Below, in pieces: positions 10,819-21,727 of a stretch of 64,000 nt of DNA. The stretch is from assembly GCA_026122225.1 (NCBI GenBank), contig JANEZZ010000468.1, forward strand, positions 1,947,001 through 2,011,000, written 5' to 3'. The DNA is from Heloderma charlesbogerti. Lineage: Eukaryota; Chordata; Lepidosauria; Squamata; Helodermatidae. The position numbers were made by a program, and so were the translations under genes. Numbering within the stretch: the stretch's first letter is position 1; the number at the start of each line of letters is the position of its first letter. The notes under the pieces are model-generated. The model saw only the letters and a program-made list of their open reading frames with translations, made no database searches and was not told the DNA's origin.

Positions 10819-10915
10819 GGGTAAAATCCAACCTAAGTCCTACTTAGAGTAGACCCATTAGTCATGACTTAAGTCCCATTCATTTCAATGGGTCTACTTA
10901 TGTTGGATTTTACCC
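10819..10915. mobile_element. 97-bp palindromic MITE-like element
   Basis: Terminal arms gggtaaaatccaacctaagt and acttatgttggattttaccc are inverted copies with one mismatch in 20. The inner part (aagtcccattcatttcaatg) resembles the common short palindrome seen at 33563-33648. Both sides are flanked by ATA. The superfamily is uncertain. Confidence 0.75.
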
Positions 10916-10919
10916 ATAG

Positions 10920-11520
10920 AATCCGTAGGACAAATTCATCACATCCTGGCTTAAGCAGGAAGGTAAAAATTAACAAGCTGCTGAATGCATTTACTGGTTG
11001 ACTCTTCTAGGGCTGGTGTCTGGAGCATAATAGCAGTTTTGGAAGTGATATCCAGGGAGGGGAAGAAGTCAATTGATTAAGTCTGGAGAATAATGGGCAT
11101 GCCAAAGTAGCGATGCCCTTGTGTCACATATAGAGTTCTGCTTTCAGTGCCAAGCCTGGCTTTTACGATGACAGACTTCTCCTGTGCTTTTTCCCTAAGC
11201 TGAAATGATGCCTCCTTTCCCAGGGACAGACTATCATATAGAAAAACAGCAGAACAAATGTTTAGTAATAGAATTCTCTGTTTATCGAGTGCAGACAATA
11301 AGTATAACTGGAAGCTGATCCTCTTTCAATATATATTTAAATATATACAGTGTAAAAGTGTAGCTGGTTAACATCACAAAAGGTGAAAGCCAGTCAGCAC
11401 TTCCCCCCAAATCATTTTGTTTGAATAATATGAATACTTTGGTTTCATGAGAAAACCTCAAATAAAGATGTTTTATTATCGGATTATGTGTACAGTGTTC
11501 TAATCCAATGATGGGGGATT
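10920..11520. other. No gene or clear repeat seen
   Basis: Unremarkable AT-rich sequence between the MITE and the diverged RTE fragment. Confidence 0.5.
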
Positions 11521-11526
11521 AAATTG

Positions 11527-11766
11527 GTGTTGTTTATTTGGTCAGTCGCTTCCGACTCTTCGTGCCTTCATGGACCAGCCCACGCCAGAGCTTCCTGTCA
11601 GCCGTCGCCACCCGCAGTTCCCCCAAGGTCAAGTCCGTCACCTCCAGTATATCATCCATCCATCTTGCCCTTGGTTGGCCCCTCTTCCTTTTGCCTTCCA
11701 CTTTCCCTAGCATCAGCATCTTCTCCAGGGTATCCTGTCTTCTCATTATGTGGCCAAAGTACTTCA
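11527..11766 (-). mobile_element. Diverged RTE-clade LINE 3' end (not BovB proper)
   Basis: The minus-strand frame (11534-11746) reads MRRQDTLEKMLMLGKVEGKR, then GQPRARWMDDILEVTDLTL and RKLWRGLVHEGTKSRKRL. Its layout matches the BovB C-terminus (LEKTLMLGK..GRQRMRWLD..) but most residues differ, so it is a separate RTE lineage. The 3' end has the same tccgactcttcgtg block followed by a gttgtttatttggtcagtcg end. The frame is open over 70 residues. Confidence 0.8.
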
Positions 11767-11942
11767 GATTAAATGGGTAAGGCTCACATATATTGTAACT
11801 TCTGTTCTTAATTTAATGCATCATGACAGTAAATCCAATTCTATCTTCAGATTTCCCCCTTTATTTCCAGTCCACCCACAAAATAAATCAGTTTACATCA
11901 AATGAACTATCCTTACATAAAAGACATCATGAATGTAATAGG

Positions 11943-12463
11943 TGTCAGGGTGGAAACTGAGCGATAGAACCCCAGAGCAGTTCTGATTCTGAGGAGGAAC
12001 AGCAATCCGTGGGAGAGGAGCCAGCTCATCCCTCACAGGCACAGCAGCTGGCAGAGATTCCTCCTGCCGGCATCCCTGAGATAGTGATCCTAGCAGTGAG
12101 AAAGTGCGGGAACGGGGCTTGCTAGATGCTCGATACAGACGCAGGGAGCAACGAGCGATGGAGGGTGCGGAAAGAAGGCGTAGCGCCCGTTTGGCGCGCA
12201 AGTAATGGCCGCCTCCCGTGGACCCAAGGGAAAGAGGGATGATCTCTCCCTAGCCCATAAGTTCAGGGTCTTCAAGTGACTCTCCTTCAAACGGGGATCA
12301 ATTGCCTACCCGGAGCATAGGCTACTCTGCTGTTCCTTGCTTAATCACTGGTGATTAGCATCTGAAAGAGTCATTAAGTTGTAAAAGGATTAAAGCCTTG
12401 AAAAGAATCCTTTCAGTTGGCTATTGGAGTCTACTGAAAGAGGCCACTAGGGCGCTCCTGACA
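11943..12463 (+). mobile_element. Probable solo LTR (521 bp)
   Basis: Starts TGTCAGGG and ends CTCCTGACA, forming the 5'-TG...CA-3' ends and a 7-bp inverted terminus TGTCAGG/CCTGACA. The flanks atagg and ataga match at four of five positions, consistent with a worn 5-bp duplication. The left third carries an acidic frame (SDSEEEQQ) and, in another phase, an Arg-rich tail ending RRRSARLARK before a stop, as if the end of an internal ORF overlapped U3. ATTAAA occurs near 12388. Plus orientation is inferred from that signal. Probably Ty3/gypsy-like, but a retroviral origin is not excluded. Confidence 0.7.
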
Positions 12464-12599
12464 ATAGAGTTCTATAGAAGTCTTTGTAGGGTCAAGAATA
12501 AATACAGTAACATCTGACTGCATTTCAGTACCACTGTGCCATATCCTATTACAAATGTTTCATTTTTACAAATACCAGTGCTATTGAATACATCTAAGC

Positions 12600-12942
12600 C
12601 AGGGGTGTTGAAACTCAGGCCCGTGGGACAAATCCAGCCCACCTAGAGTCTCAATCTGGCCCTCCAGGCTTGTCCAGATGGCCATGCCCCCTTGCCTTGG
12701 CCCCTTCCCCCAGCTGCCAATTATTTGATGGTTCCTCAGGTTTTGCTTGGATTTTTTCCTATTCTAAAAGGTTGAATGCCTCTCCTAAAGCTTCGTTACT
12801 GGCAGTAAGAGCAATAAGCTAAAATATGCTGGTATTTGGGGGTATTTTGTCCTTGCACCTTTGGCTGCCACTTACCACTGGAATGTGACCCATGAGAGCT
12901 TCTCCAAAATTGAATTGGGCTGAAAGAGGTTCAACACCCCTG
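12600..12942 (+). mobile_element. Non-autonomous hAT element, 343 bp, CAGGGGTGTTGAA family
   Basis: Termini are CAGGGGTGTTGAAACTC and GAGGTTCAACACCCCTG, inverted copies. Flanking 8-mers atctaagc and gtgtaagc match at six of eight positions and have TA at positions 4-5. No transposase frame. A reverse-oriented relative lies at 60629-60966, and a 3' fragment at about 42955-43037. Confidence 0.87.
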
Positions 12943-13019
12943 GTGTAAGCAGGCTGCTATCTTAAATCTTTCCTTCCAATATAGCTCTACTAAATTCAGC
13001 AAGACTATCCCGGAAAATC

Positions 13020-13665
13020 TAGGGCATAGTTTAGGCTTGCAGAATTTACTTTCTTTTTCACTGGACCCTGAAGTCCGCCCAGGGCCAGCCCAAGACATTT
13101 TACTGCAAAGAACAAGACAACTCCCACTCCCATTCTAAGTACAAAAGCTGACTGGGTGGTAGATGAATCTATCTTCAACACTGATGATGGGATAGTGTCC
13201 TCTACAACACCTGAAGGCAGCAGGCTAACTTAGGGGGCACAGAGCAGGCCACATGGAGCACAACTCTCTCTAACATCTTACTGCTGCCTCCCAGCATTTC
13301 CTGTCTGAGGCAACTGCCTCACTCTGTCTAATGGTAGTGCTGGCCCTGAGTCCACTCATTGCAGCCTGGTGAAAAATACTAGCTCAGGAAAGTGGATAAA
13401 GAATGGTGAAGTAAGGTGCCTCTGAGTGAATGTTCAGCCCAGGAATTTGTTTTCAGTACCACAACTGGAACCTGAACACAAATCCTTTCACACCCACACC
13501 AACCTACTTCTATTCCCTCAATCTTTCTTGATTTTCAGGAGGAGGAAAATAAGGCTTTTTGCTGTCACTATTATTAAGCCATGGAGAGTCAGAAACCCTT
13601 GTGATTTATGGCAAATCAGCAGGAAATCTGCCAGTAGATTCTGATCTACGTTCTGCCAACCCCTG
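13020..13665. mobile_element. Older hAT-like repeat interrupted by a second element
   Basis: Right terminus reads tctgccaacccctg, i.e. CAGGGGTTGGCAGA on the other strand. Blocks at 13033-13079 and 13390-13640 align in order with the copy at 6763-7130, which lacks the middle. The missing middle is exactly the nested element at 13080-13348. The left terminus is not clearly preserved. Confidence 0.55.
13080..13348. mobile_element. Non-autonomous hAT element, CAGGGCCAGC family, nested
   Basis: Termini CAGGGCCAGCCC and GTGCTGGCCCTG. Flanking 8-mers agtccgcc and agtccact agree at six of eight. A second copy lies at 39949-40233 and shares ccaagacattttgc, gggatagtgtc and aatggtag blocks. It sits inside the repeat at 13020-13665, so it is the younger insertion. 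Confidence 0.83.
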
Positions 13666-14084
13666 ATCTCAGAGGCTTTCCATCAGAAGTGGGGTTGTCA
13701 AAAGTCTGGTACCTGGGCAAGGCCTGGGGTGGAGGTCTTTGAACTTGGAGGATGGATCCAGAGTAGAGCCCAGCAGTTTGGGGTGCATCTAGAGTGGAGC
13801 CAAGCACAAAAGCTATCCATCAGTTAAGCAGTACAGTTTAAAAACTAAAGTCTGGGGCAAGGGAGTGGGCAGCCTTGCCCCTTACGTTTCTGGCAACCTG
13901 AAAGTAAAACTGAAAGCAAAGACCGTTTTTTCCCCCTGGTCACCAGCAATCCTAATCACACATTCTGGAATCTCCCAGACTCTTGCTCTCTGTCGATGGG
14001 CTGCTGAGTTTACTAGCTGGATTTTTCTTTCCTCACTATCCTGTCCCTAAGGACTCTTTCCTTGCCAGTTCTTCTGAGTCTTGG

Positions 14085-14250
14085 GGCTCCTTCACATGGA
14101 GCTTTTATCCTGCGACTGGGATTGCTCCTTCACGAAAGTTTGTGGGCTCTTTACATGACGCCATGACCCTGCCGTGACCCTCCAGTACAGGGCGTCTCCT
14201 GCACTAGATGTCCTTTGTTCCATTTTTAAATAGATCACAGATAATGAGCT
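14085..14250. repeat. Unclassified interspersed repeat, copy 1
   Basis: Shares agcttttatcctgc, gaaagtttgtgggctcttta and agggcgtctcctgcact with 59755-59905, in the same order and orientation. No termini or coding part recognised. Confidence 0.6.
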
Positions 14251-14254
14251 ATCA

Positions 14255-15165
14255 AATTACCCCCTTGTGTTCTGCTTCAGTTTTCTCCGTTAAAAGAGTT
14301 AAAGAGGTAAGAAGAGGAGCGAAATCAATGACAGATAATGGAAGACTCATACAGGGAGAAGGTGGGGGGGAGGAAGTGCATGTAAAGGGAGTCAGTTGTG
14401 ATTCTGCATTTAAAATGGAAGCAGAAAGTCCTGTTTTAAATGCAGGATTTTAGGCTGGTGTAGAGATGCCCTTGAATTCCTACCTGTCTAAACACTGGAA
14501 TGCTCCAGGCGGAAAGGATTCTAGTGTTCAGAAAGGAGTTATCCCTGGATAACCCCTGAATAAGCCCCACTGAAAAAGTAGAGCTTCTTCTGAGTTAAAT
14601 GTTTAGTTCTTTAGTATACTTATCTGTCACATTTCAGCCAAGACTGGTTCCCAAAGTGACTTAGAATTAAAATTCATCAGATTCAACATAAGTAAGTGGT
14701 TATGTGTACGTATGGTGAGGAGGAGAAGAGGGTGTTGTTTCCATCTCTTTCAGTCTCATCTTATGTCTTGCGTTTCAGCTGCGCTTGCCATGGCCTGCAT
14801 CAATAGCTGTTATTTCTATATGATGAAAGAAACATCCTCCTCCATGTCTTAGGATCTGGTGGAACACTGAGAAGCAGGCCCTGTTAGATGATGGAGATGA
14901 TGGTGAAGGGAATGTCTTATATGCCCTATGGTGTTCCCCCTCAGGGATAAGGGCATCCCTCCCAGAAATGTGCCCCAACAAAAACAAACTGAGGCACCAC
15001 AGAGGGCCTTCGGTAGCAAGGACTCTTAACTGTTAGATCCATTATGTGAATAGGGCTGTGCTGTAACTTATTGTATTTCAAAGAACAAAAGTTTTCTGAG
15101 GAAAACTTGATACATTCCACTTTCTCAGGTGTTTAAAAATATGGATTGCGCAGGCCATAAGAACA
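14255..15165. other. No gene seen
   Basis: Mixed sequence with short frames (14208-14453 plus, 14775-14987 minus) that lack motifs. No clear repeat family. Confidence 0.45.
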
Positions 15166-15169
15166 GTTG

Positions 15170-15862
15170 TTTGGGAAAGCCTTGAGGGAGATCCTTTTCT
15201 TGTCGATCACAAGCTGAATATGAGTCAACAATGTGATGTGGCCGCAAAAAAGGCAAATGCTCTTTTGGGTTGCATTAATAGAAGCATAGCTTCCAAATCC
15301 CGGGAAGTACTAGTTCCCCTCTACTCAGCACTGGTTAGGCCTCATCTGGAGTACTGTGTCCACTTCTGGGCACCACACTTTAAGAAGGATGCAGACAAAC
15401 TGGAGAGGGTTCAGAGGAGGGCAACAAAGATGATCAGGGGACTGGAAACAAAGCCCTATGAAGAGAGACTGAAAGAACTGAGCATGTTTAGCCTTGAGAA
15501 GAGAAGACTGAGGGGAGATATGATAGCACTCTTCAAGTACTTGAAAGGTTGTCACAGAGAGGAAGGCCAGGATCTCTTCTTGATCATCCCAGAGTACAGG
15601 ACACAGAATAATGGGCTCAAGTGACAGGAATCCAGATTCCCGCTGAACATCAGGAAAAACTTCCTGACTGTAAGAGCAATATGACAATGGAACCAATGAC
15701 CCAGGGAGGTGGTGGGTTCTCCCACACTGGAGGCGTTCAAGACGAGGCTGGACAGCCATCTGTCAGGGATGCTCTGACTTGGATTCCTGCATTGAGTAGG
15801 GGGTTGGACTCAATGGCCTTGTAGGCCCCTTCCAACCCTACTATTCTATGATTCTATGATTC
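15170..15862 (+). mobile_element. CR1 LINE 3' end (ORF2 C-terminus plus 3' UTR)
   Basis: The plus frame at 15220-15624 encodes a CR1 ORF2 C-terminus: [70 protein letters not shown]. The frame stops at the TGA at 15622. After it comes a CR1 3' UTR (aggtggtgggttctcccac, ggctggacagccatctgtc, ggttggactcaatggcct) ending in tandem attctatg units. The reverse transcriptase proper is missing because the copy is 5' truncated. Its last 75 bases match the tail of the 5S-derived SINEs in this window. Confidence 0.95.
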
Positions 15863-16705
15863 TTAAAGTAATACCTTAAGTTCTTCTGTCAGATTTTATA
15901 ATGAAAAAGGAAGGAATCAATTGTCTCGAGACCTTGGGTCATGCAATTAACTCTTTGCATCAGTTCACTTGTTCTGTTGTATATTTTCCACCTCAGGTTC
16001 CACCATCCATATTTATTTGTTTGGGGATTTGTTATTGGTCTTTGTGTAAGCAAGCCTTCAGGAAATTACAGGCCCAAGAATGCTGGCATCTACCAGGAGA
16101 GGAGAGAATCTGTGAGCCTAGCAAAAGGAGAAGGTAAACCTGGCTGCTTCCAGGGATAATGCTAAGGGGTAACAAAGGGTAGGAGGCATTCTCCCAAAGT
16201 ACTTCCTGCTACTCCTTTACCTCCCCGTACTCCCAAATTTCAGTCACAGTATTTTAAGGTTCTAAAGCCCACAGGAGGTTAAAAATAAAGAAGCTTCATT
16301 CACTCTAATCCTCCACTTTAGCAACAAATAGAAGCCATTGCTGCTCCAGCCTGACTAGGCCAACTCCCCAAACTGCCTCTGCGTGTCCATAATCAAGGCT
16401 GGGATCCAGAGCCCCATGGACATAGGGGTGTAGTGGTGAGATATTTTTTTTTCTTAGTATCACATAGTCTTGGACAAAAAGAAAAAACTAGCATAGGAGA
16501 CCCAGATCTGAAAATTAGGCCTAACATCCAAAAACACAGTATTATATAAGATGAGCCAAGATCTGTTTCTGCAAATAGCTTTCTAGGAAACACAATACCT
16601 CAACGGGAAGTAAATACTCTGAAATTCCTCAAGAGTAGTCCTCTGCTTTACCAATGGCCCTGACCCCATGTGGAATTTTGAGGAGAGCTCACAAAAACCA
16701 AAGGG

Positions 16706-16737
<32 letters not shown>

Positions 16738-17190
16738 CCATCCATAACCCTCACACCTTGATTTTGTGAAGAGCTTTAGACTATTGGGCAACCACTTAAC
16801 CTGCACATCATAGTTTTGTTCCCACCCCAATACAAATCATTTGAAACTCTAAATTAATATCCCCTTTCCAACATGTAAATAAGAACATTGTTTAGAAACT
16901 GCAGTCCAGGCTTGTGAATGGGGGAACAATTGCCTTCTGAGCCAAAGTAGACATCAAAACTTTGCTGCCAGGGGTCAGATAGATGGGTTATACATATATG
17001 ACCATAATCCTGACAGGATTTGCCTTGGGACTTGCTAGCCTTAGGAATCTGGGACTAGTTTATGATATTGGGGTTAAGTCCAATCAGCATATTCCTGATA
17101 CGGATTTAGACTCCGTACATTTATTCACAAGGGTGGTTCTTGTGGGAGGATAAAATACATTTTTGTTAAACGAGTGAATCCAGCAAGCGA
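15863..17190. other. No gene seen; one tetranucleotide microsatellite
   Basis: Unique-looking AT-rich sequence. The (ATCT)n array is listed separately. Two overlapping plus frames at 15901-16159 lack domains. Confidence 0.45.
16705..16737 (+). repeat. (ATCT)n microsatellite
   Basis: About eight perfect ATCT units in tandem. Confidence 0.95.
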
Positions 17191-17194
17191 GCAA

Positions 17195-17545
17195 ATGCCA
17201 CCAAGAAACGTTGGCACCCACTTTGTGGAATACCCCGTCAAGTGAAATTTCTCAGGACCCAACACTCTGTTGTTTCAGATGGCTGGTAAAATCATGGCTA
17301 TTCAAAGACTTTCAACTGAATGCTCTTTCTTTAATTTTTATATTATTTTCTCTGCTGTCTCCAGAAATTATTGTTTTTGATCTATTGTGTCAATATTGAG
17401 GGATTTTTATTGTTATTTTAGGTAGGGTGGCTGTGATATATGTTTTTAAATATTGTATTATTGTTTTTACTTGTTAGCTGCCCTAAGTTCCTTGTTTGGA
17501 AATAAGGTGGGGCATAACTTGTTTATTTGTTAAAATAAAATTAAA
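17195..17545 (+). mobile_element. L2-like LINE 3' UTR and tail
   Basis: The order is the usual L2 3' pattern: caccaagaaacgttggcacc, a T-rich middle, then ttagctgccctaagttcct and ggaaataaggtggggcataa, ending in (AAAAT)n-like repeats at 17533-17556. The coding part is absent. Assignment is from recalled consensus form. Confidence 0.5.
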
Positions 17546-17549
17546 ATAA

Positions 17550-19990
17550 AATAAGATGAACTCTCTCTCCACAAGGGCATTATAAAAACCACACTTGGTG
17601 AAATAGTCCTCCTTCATGCCTAACATAAAAAAATGTTTCAGCATAACACTTTACATCCATGGGGTGACTCCTAGAGTCATTCTTGTACCAGCACAAACAT
17701 TAAAATGCTTCATCAAAATGAGCCATCTATGTAATTTCCTTGAGAATAATACTGTGAACTACATCTTTCTAGAAGTAGATCCTTAGCTCATGAGTTATAC
17801 TATGAGCATGTTGAATTGGTGATCTATTTGGACAAAACTTTTCCATAGATGTAACCAGAGGAATCACTCCAGAAGCAATTCTGTGAGTACAAAAATTTAT
17901 TGGAACTGGTCCCACATTATCAGTTATATCAAGATTTTTGCAACACCCACCAGTCAAGTATCTGGGTGGAAGTGGAAGGGGGGAGGGAATGTATCATATC
18001 ACCATCATTCCAGGTTGATTTTGGATATTGTATACGAAATGTGTAATGTTTCTAGCCATGTATATTCAGAAGTTCTATTGATTTATTTGGTTCTTACTTC
18101 CTAGTAATCATGCGTAGGACTGCAGCAATAGAAGTCATTTGGTTGTATTTGCCTGTAACAAACACCGTGGCCACAATCTAATTCAGATGCACTTAAGCCT
18201 ATTGACATTAGAAGTCTTAAGTGTGCCTTATTTTCAGTTCAGTTTTGGTTCTTGCTGCAAAGGCAAGTTCATGGATGCGGCACAGTTGAAAGGGACACAA
18301 AAATAATCAAGCTCTTCATGCCCTCAGTAAAGCATAGACTGGTGCAGTCTTCAAATGATTTGATGCTCAACTAAAATCTGCTCTATAGCAGGACTGATGA
18401 GTTCCAATTCACTTGGGCATCAATGCAGGAAGTTCCATGTAAATTATTGCCTATATCACTTGATTTGGCCCAAAGTCTCTAAACCAGCCTTAAAATCATA
18501 GAATTGTAAAACTGAATATAAAGAGACAAGTGTGTTATAAAATATTATTTGATATATAGTAGCCAAGATGAAGTGGTTTTCACACATGTCAACATAAGGT
18601 GAGGGTTAGTAACAAAATCAAACAGCCTACTTTGTAAATGGGTCCTGTGCTGCTGTAAATAATAAATATTTGGCAAGGGAACTGAATTTGTCCCTAGTTG
18701 GAACTAATCTAAAACATTCAATGACTAAGACTGCAGTCCTAATAGAAGTAATTACACTGAATTCAGTGGAACTTGCTGGTGTCTGAATACATATATTTAA
18801 GATCATCAGGCAAGTGATCGAGTCTCCTGTCTCATTTTCAAAGTATATTCAGGCTCTTTAGCAGCAAACAATGCGAACTTCCTTATAGCTAAAGTGAAGT
18901 ACTTGAATTTAAGCTGATTTAGTGTCACTGAGATCAATGGGACTAAATGGACCGAAATCCAACATTTGACTTAATTGGATTATGGGTTGATCTGTGATTA
19001 GGTCATTAGGATGTATGCTCTTCTATCATACACAGTAGGAGCTATTGTAGTAAAAATGGGATTATGAACAACCTCTTCTATGTTTGACTCCTTTAAAAAA
19101 AAATAATTTTCCCTTTCATTACCTGACTAATTTTCTTTATTTGAACTCGAGTTGGTTCTCATTTTGATTTGGTAATCACTACTCTCTACTAGGAGATTTT
19201 TCCCAATACTTCCTGCATGGTGAATATTCTTTTAAACATGTCCCCACATAGCAGGAGCTGTGCTTTAATGCATTTTGGAGAATGCTTGAAACTTCTTTAA
19301 GGCATGACAAATCTCAGATTTCACCATGTGGGGGCACATTTTGTGCATGCTTATCATACACAGGCAGCATGGAAAAGTCAGCTTTGGTAATACTCCTACA
19401 CCAACTGAAGAGCTGGTTTCACACATGCCGATATAGTGACTCTTAGAGCTCCTTCAGACACAACAACAGAAGCACAGCTAACCTGATCCCTGGACATCTC
19501 CGCATTTGAATTGCAGCACTGGTCATCTTGTCCAAAGGGGTTTTTATGGAAGAAAGTTATAAAGGTTTTGACTATGAATCAGTCTGAACGTGTGAACCAG
19601 CACAATTGAAGTATTCCTCCAACAGAGGAACCAGCATATAGTAAAGTGATCATGCAATTGCTTTACCAGGCATCCAGTTTTCAGTACGACTCAACTCAGG
19701 CATACTGTACTACCATTTCATTCCACTTTTGACAGCTTTGCAGTGGCATAGTAGTGCTGACTCAGGTCCAGACAGCCCCACAGCTCATATAACATGCTCA
19801 AATGGTAGTGTAAATTCATCTTAACTGCCCCAAAGTAAACACAGTGAGATAGTTAGGACTGCCAGGTTAAAAAAAAAAAAAAAGGAATCAATGAAAGGTA
19901 TCAATTAGTATGTGAAGAAAAGTGAGGAGAGCTCATTCTGTGGAACACATTTATGTTATGTGGAATTGTAGCTTGAAATAAGGCAGACCC
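17550..19990. other. No gene or clear element seen
   Basis: Long AT-rich stretch with short frames only. A poly-A run is at about 19869-19883. A weak short palindrome related to 33563-33648 may lie near 18725-18790. Confidence 0.45.
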
Positions 19991-20057
19991 GGCATCAAGG
20001 GTAGGCACCCGTTGAAGGCCCACAGCCCAGCAGGGGGCCCCTGCAGTCGCACCTCCT

Positions 20058-20213
20058 CTTAGAATCATAGGGTTGGAAGGGACCTACAAGACCATCGAGT
20101 CCAACCCCCTGCTCAGTGCAGGAAGCCTGATTTCCAGGCAGTCTCCCATCCAAGTACTAACCAGGGTTGACCCTTTTCGCTTCAGAGATCAGACGAGATT
20201 GGGCGCATCCAGC
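20058..20213 (-). mobile_element. 5S-rRNA-derived SINE with CR1-type tail
   Basis: On the minus strand: gatgcgcccaatctcgtctg, then ggttagtacttggatgggag (5S box C region), then a tail gggggttggactcgatggtc and cccttccaaccctatgattc. The 5S box A region is altered here (aagcgaaaagggt), so this copy's promoter is weakened. Head and tail match the copies at 3632 and 50543. Confidence 0.88.
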
Positions 20214-20811
20214 CCTTTGCTCAGCCTTCACCCTCACAACCTGCTTTTTCACCTGTCTCTCGCTCTGGCCCAGACAACAGTGGTGGTGATAAGGAGGGAG
20301 CAGTAGACGCCACTGCCTACTTGCTCACTGTCTTTCTGTCTGTCAAGCAAGTGATGAGAAAGAGAACAGGGAGCAATAGCAGCTGGCAATGGCTGTGAGA
20401 AAGTAGGCTCACTGAGCGCGGGGGCCCATTTCGCAGGTGTCAAAAACTTGGAGCCAGCACTGAAAGGAAGAAGGAGCTTGCCTTCTCAAGCTATTCTCAT
20501 ATTGTTGGTCCCCCCGGCTTCCGATTTTCCAAACATAAAGATTTTCTGTTTTCCAAACATAATGTTTACACAGTCTGGAGTACACATTCCCTGAAACCTA
20601 ATTCCTGACTGTTTCTTGCTAGCCTGCATGCACAACATTCACCTCTGTGCACAACTAATCAAAGGAGGGGCTCAGCAAGAGCCACTTGTAGCGTCATGGA
20701 TGAAAGCTCATCATCAGAAAATGAGGGCAGGAAATGAACCCAGCCACTGCCCTATCCTAGCCTTTGCCAAGCTGGTGTCCCGTTCCCCCCCACCCACCCA
20801 CCCCGAAGTGT

Positions 20812-20882
20812 TGGGCTACAAATCTTGGCATCCTCCGGTATGCTGGGAGTTGTAGTCCGACCCCGCTGGAGGCCACCAGCTT
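20812..20882. mobile_element. Partial palindromic hAT MITE
   Basis: Contains ttgggctacaaatcttggca, then atgctgggagttgtagtccg and gctggaggccaccagcttg. The same arms as the 130-bp palindromic family are present, but the outer ends are degraded or deleted. Confidence 0.5.
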
Positions 20883-20931
20883 GCCGAAGTCTGCCCTATC
20901 CACTCAACATCTCTCTTTGCTTGCCAGTGGT

Positions 20932-21249
20932 TAAGACGCTGAACTGCAGACTGGAAGGTCAGCAGTTCGAGACCCGAGTGCTGCGTGACGGAGTGAGCTC
21001 CCATCTTCAGTCCCAGCTTCTGCCAACCTAGCAGTTCGAAAGCAAGACATTGCAAGTAGATAAATAGGCACCGCCTGGGCGGGAAAGGTGACAGCATTCC
21101 GTGCACCTCGGTGTTCAGTCATGCCGGCCGCATGACCACGGGAGCGTCTTCGGACAGCGCTGGCTCTTCGGCTTAGAAACGGGGATGAGCACCGCACCCT
21201 AGAGTCGGACACGACTGGTTGGGGACACCCTAACCTTTTTTACCTTTAA
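20932..21249 (+). mobile_element. Sauria-type SINE (tRNA head, BovB tail)
   Basis: The tRNA-like head has box A around agtggttaagacgctga and box B agcagttcgagac. The body reads accgcctgggcgggaaaggt, tcatgccggccgcatgacca and cggctcttcggcttagaaac. The 3' end has ctagagtcggacacgactgg, shared with the BovB tail (gagtcggacacgactga at 10051-10067), then a short (ACCTTT)-type end. This combination is the published Sauria SINE architecture. It lies about 200 bp upstream of the CpG island. Confidence 0.92.
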
Positions 21250-21727
21250 CTGCTTTCCTCTTGGGAGAGCCCCACATAAAATGGCCGCCTCCCCTGCTGT
21301 ACCACTCACTACTCCTTATTTATGGCCGGTTGCGTTGGGTGTGATTTCCTTCCCGCCATTTCTTACTCCTCCATATCCACGTCCCTCTATTATCCAGTGG
21401 CCCGCACTAGACCCCCCCCTTTAATGACTTCCCCCGGTGAATCCAATTGCCTCCCCTCCCTGTGGGGCAACGCATCACCTCGCCCCTCTTCATTCGCGCC
21501 CGCCCCCTCTCCCGAGCCCCCTCACCGCTCATTATCGACCCCACGCCACTCACTCAATTTCTCCAGAGGGGAGGAGCGGAGGGCGGAAACGCGAGCGGCC
21601 GACAAGCGCCCTCACGTGGCGCCGGCGGGCTGCCAGGCAGCGGCGGCGCGCTCGCGGGCCCTGTGGCTCGGCGCGCGCTCCCGGCCTCGCTCCTCGGCCG
21701 GCGGCGCGCTCGACGGTCTCTGCCCTA

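Noticed and set aside
15325..15759. 144-codon minus-strand frame
   Set aside because: Antisense shadow of the CR1 ORF2 C-terminus on the plus strand.
16705..16737. Regular short repeats as a CRISPR-like array
   Set aside because: Plain tetranucleotide microsatellite with no spacers, in a vertebrate genome.
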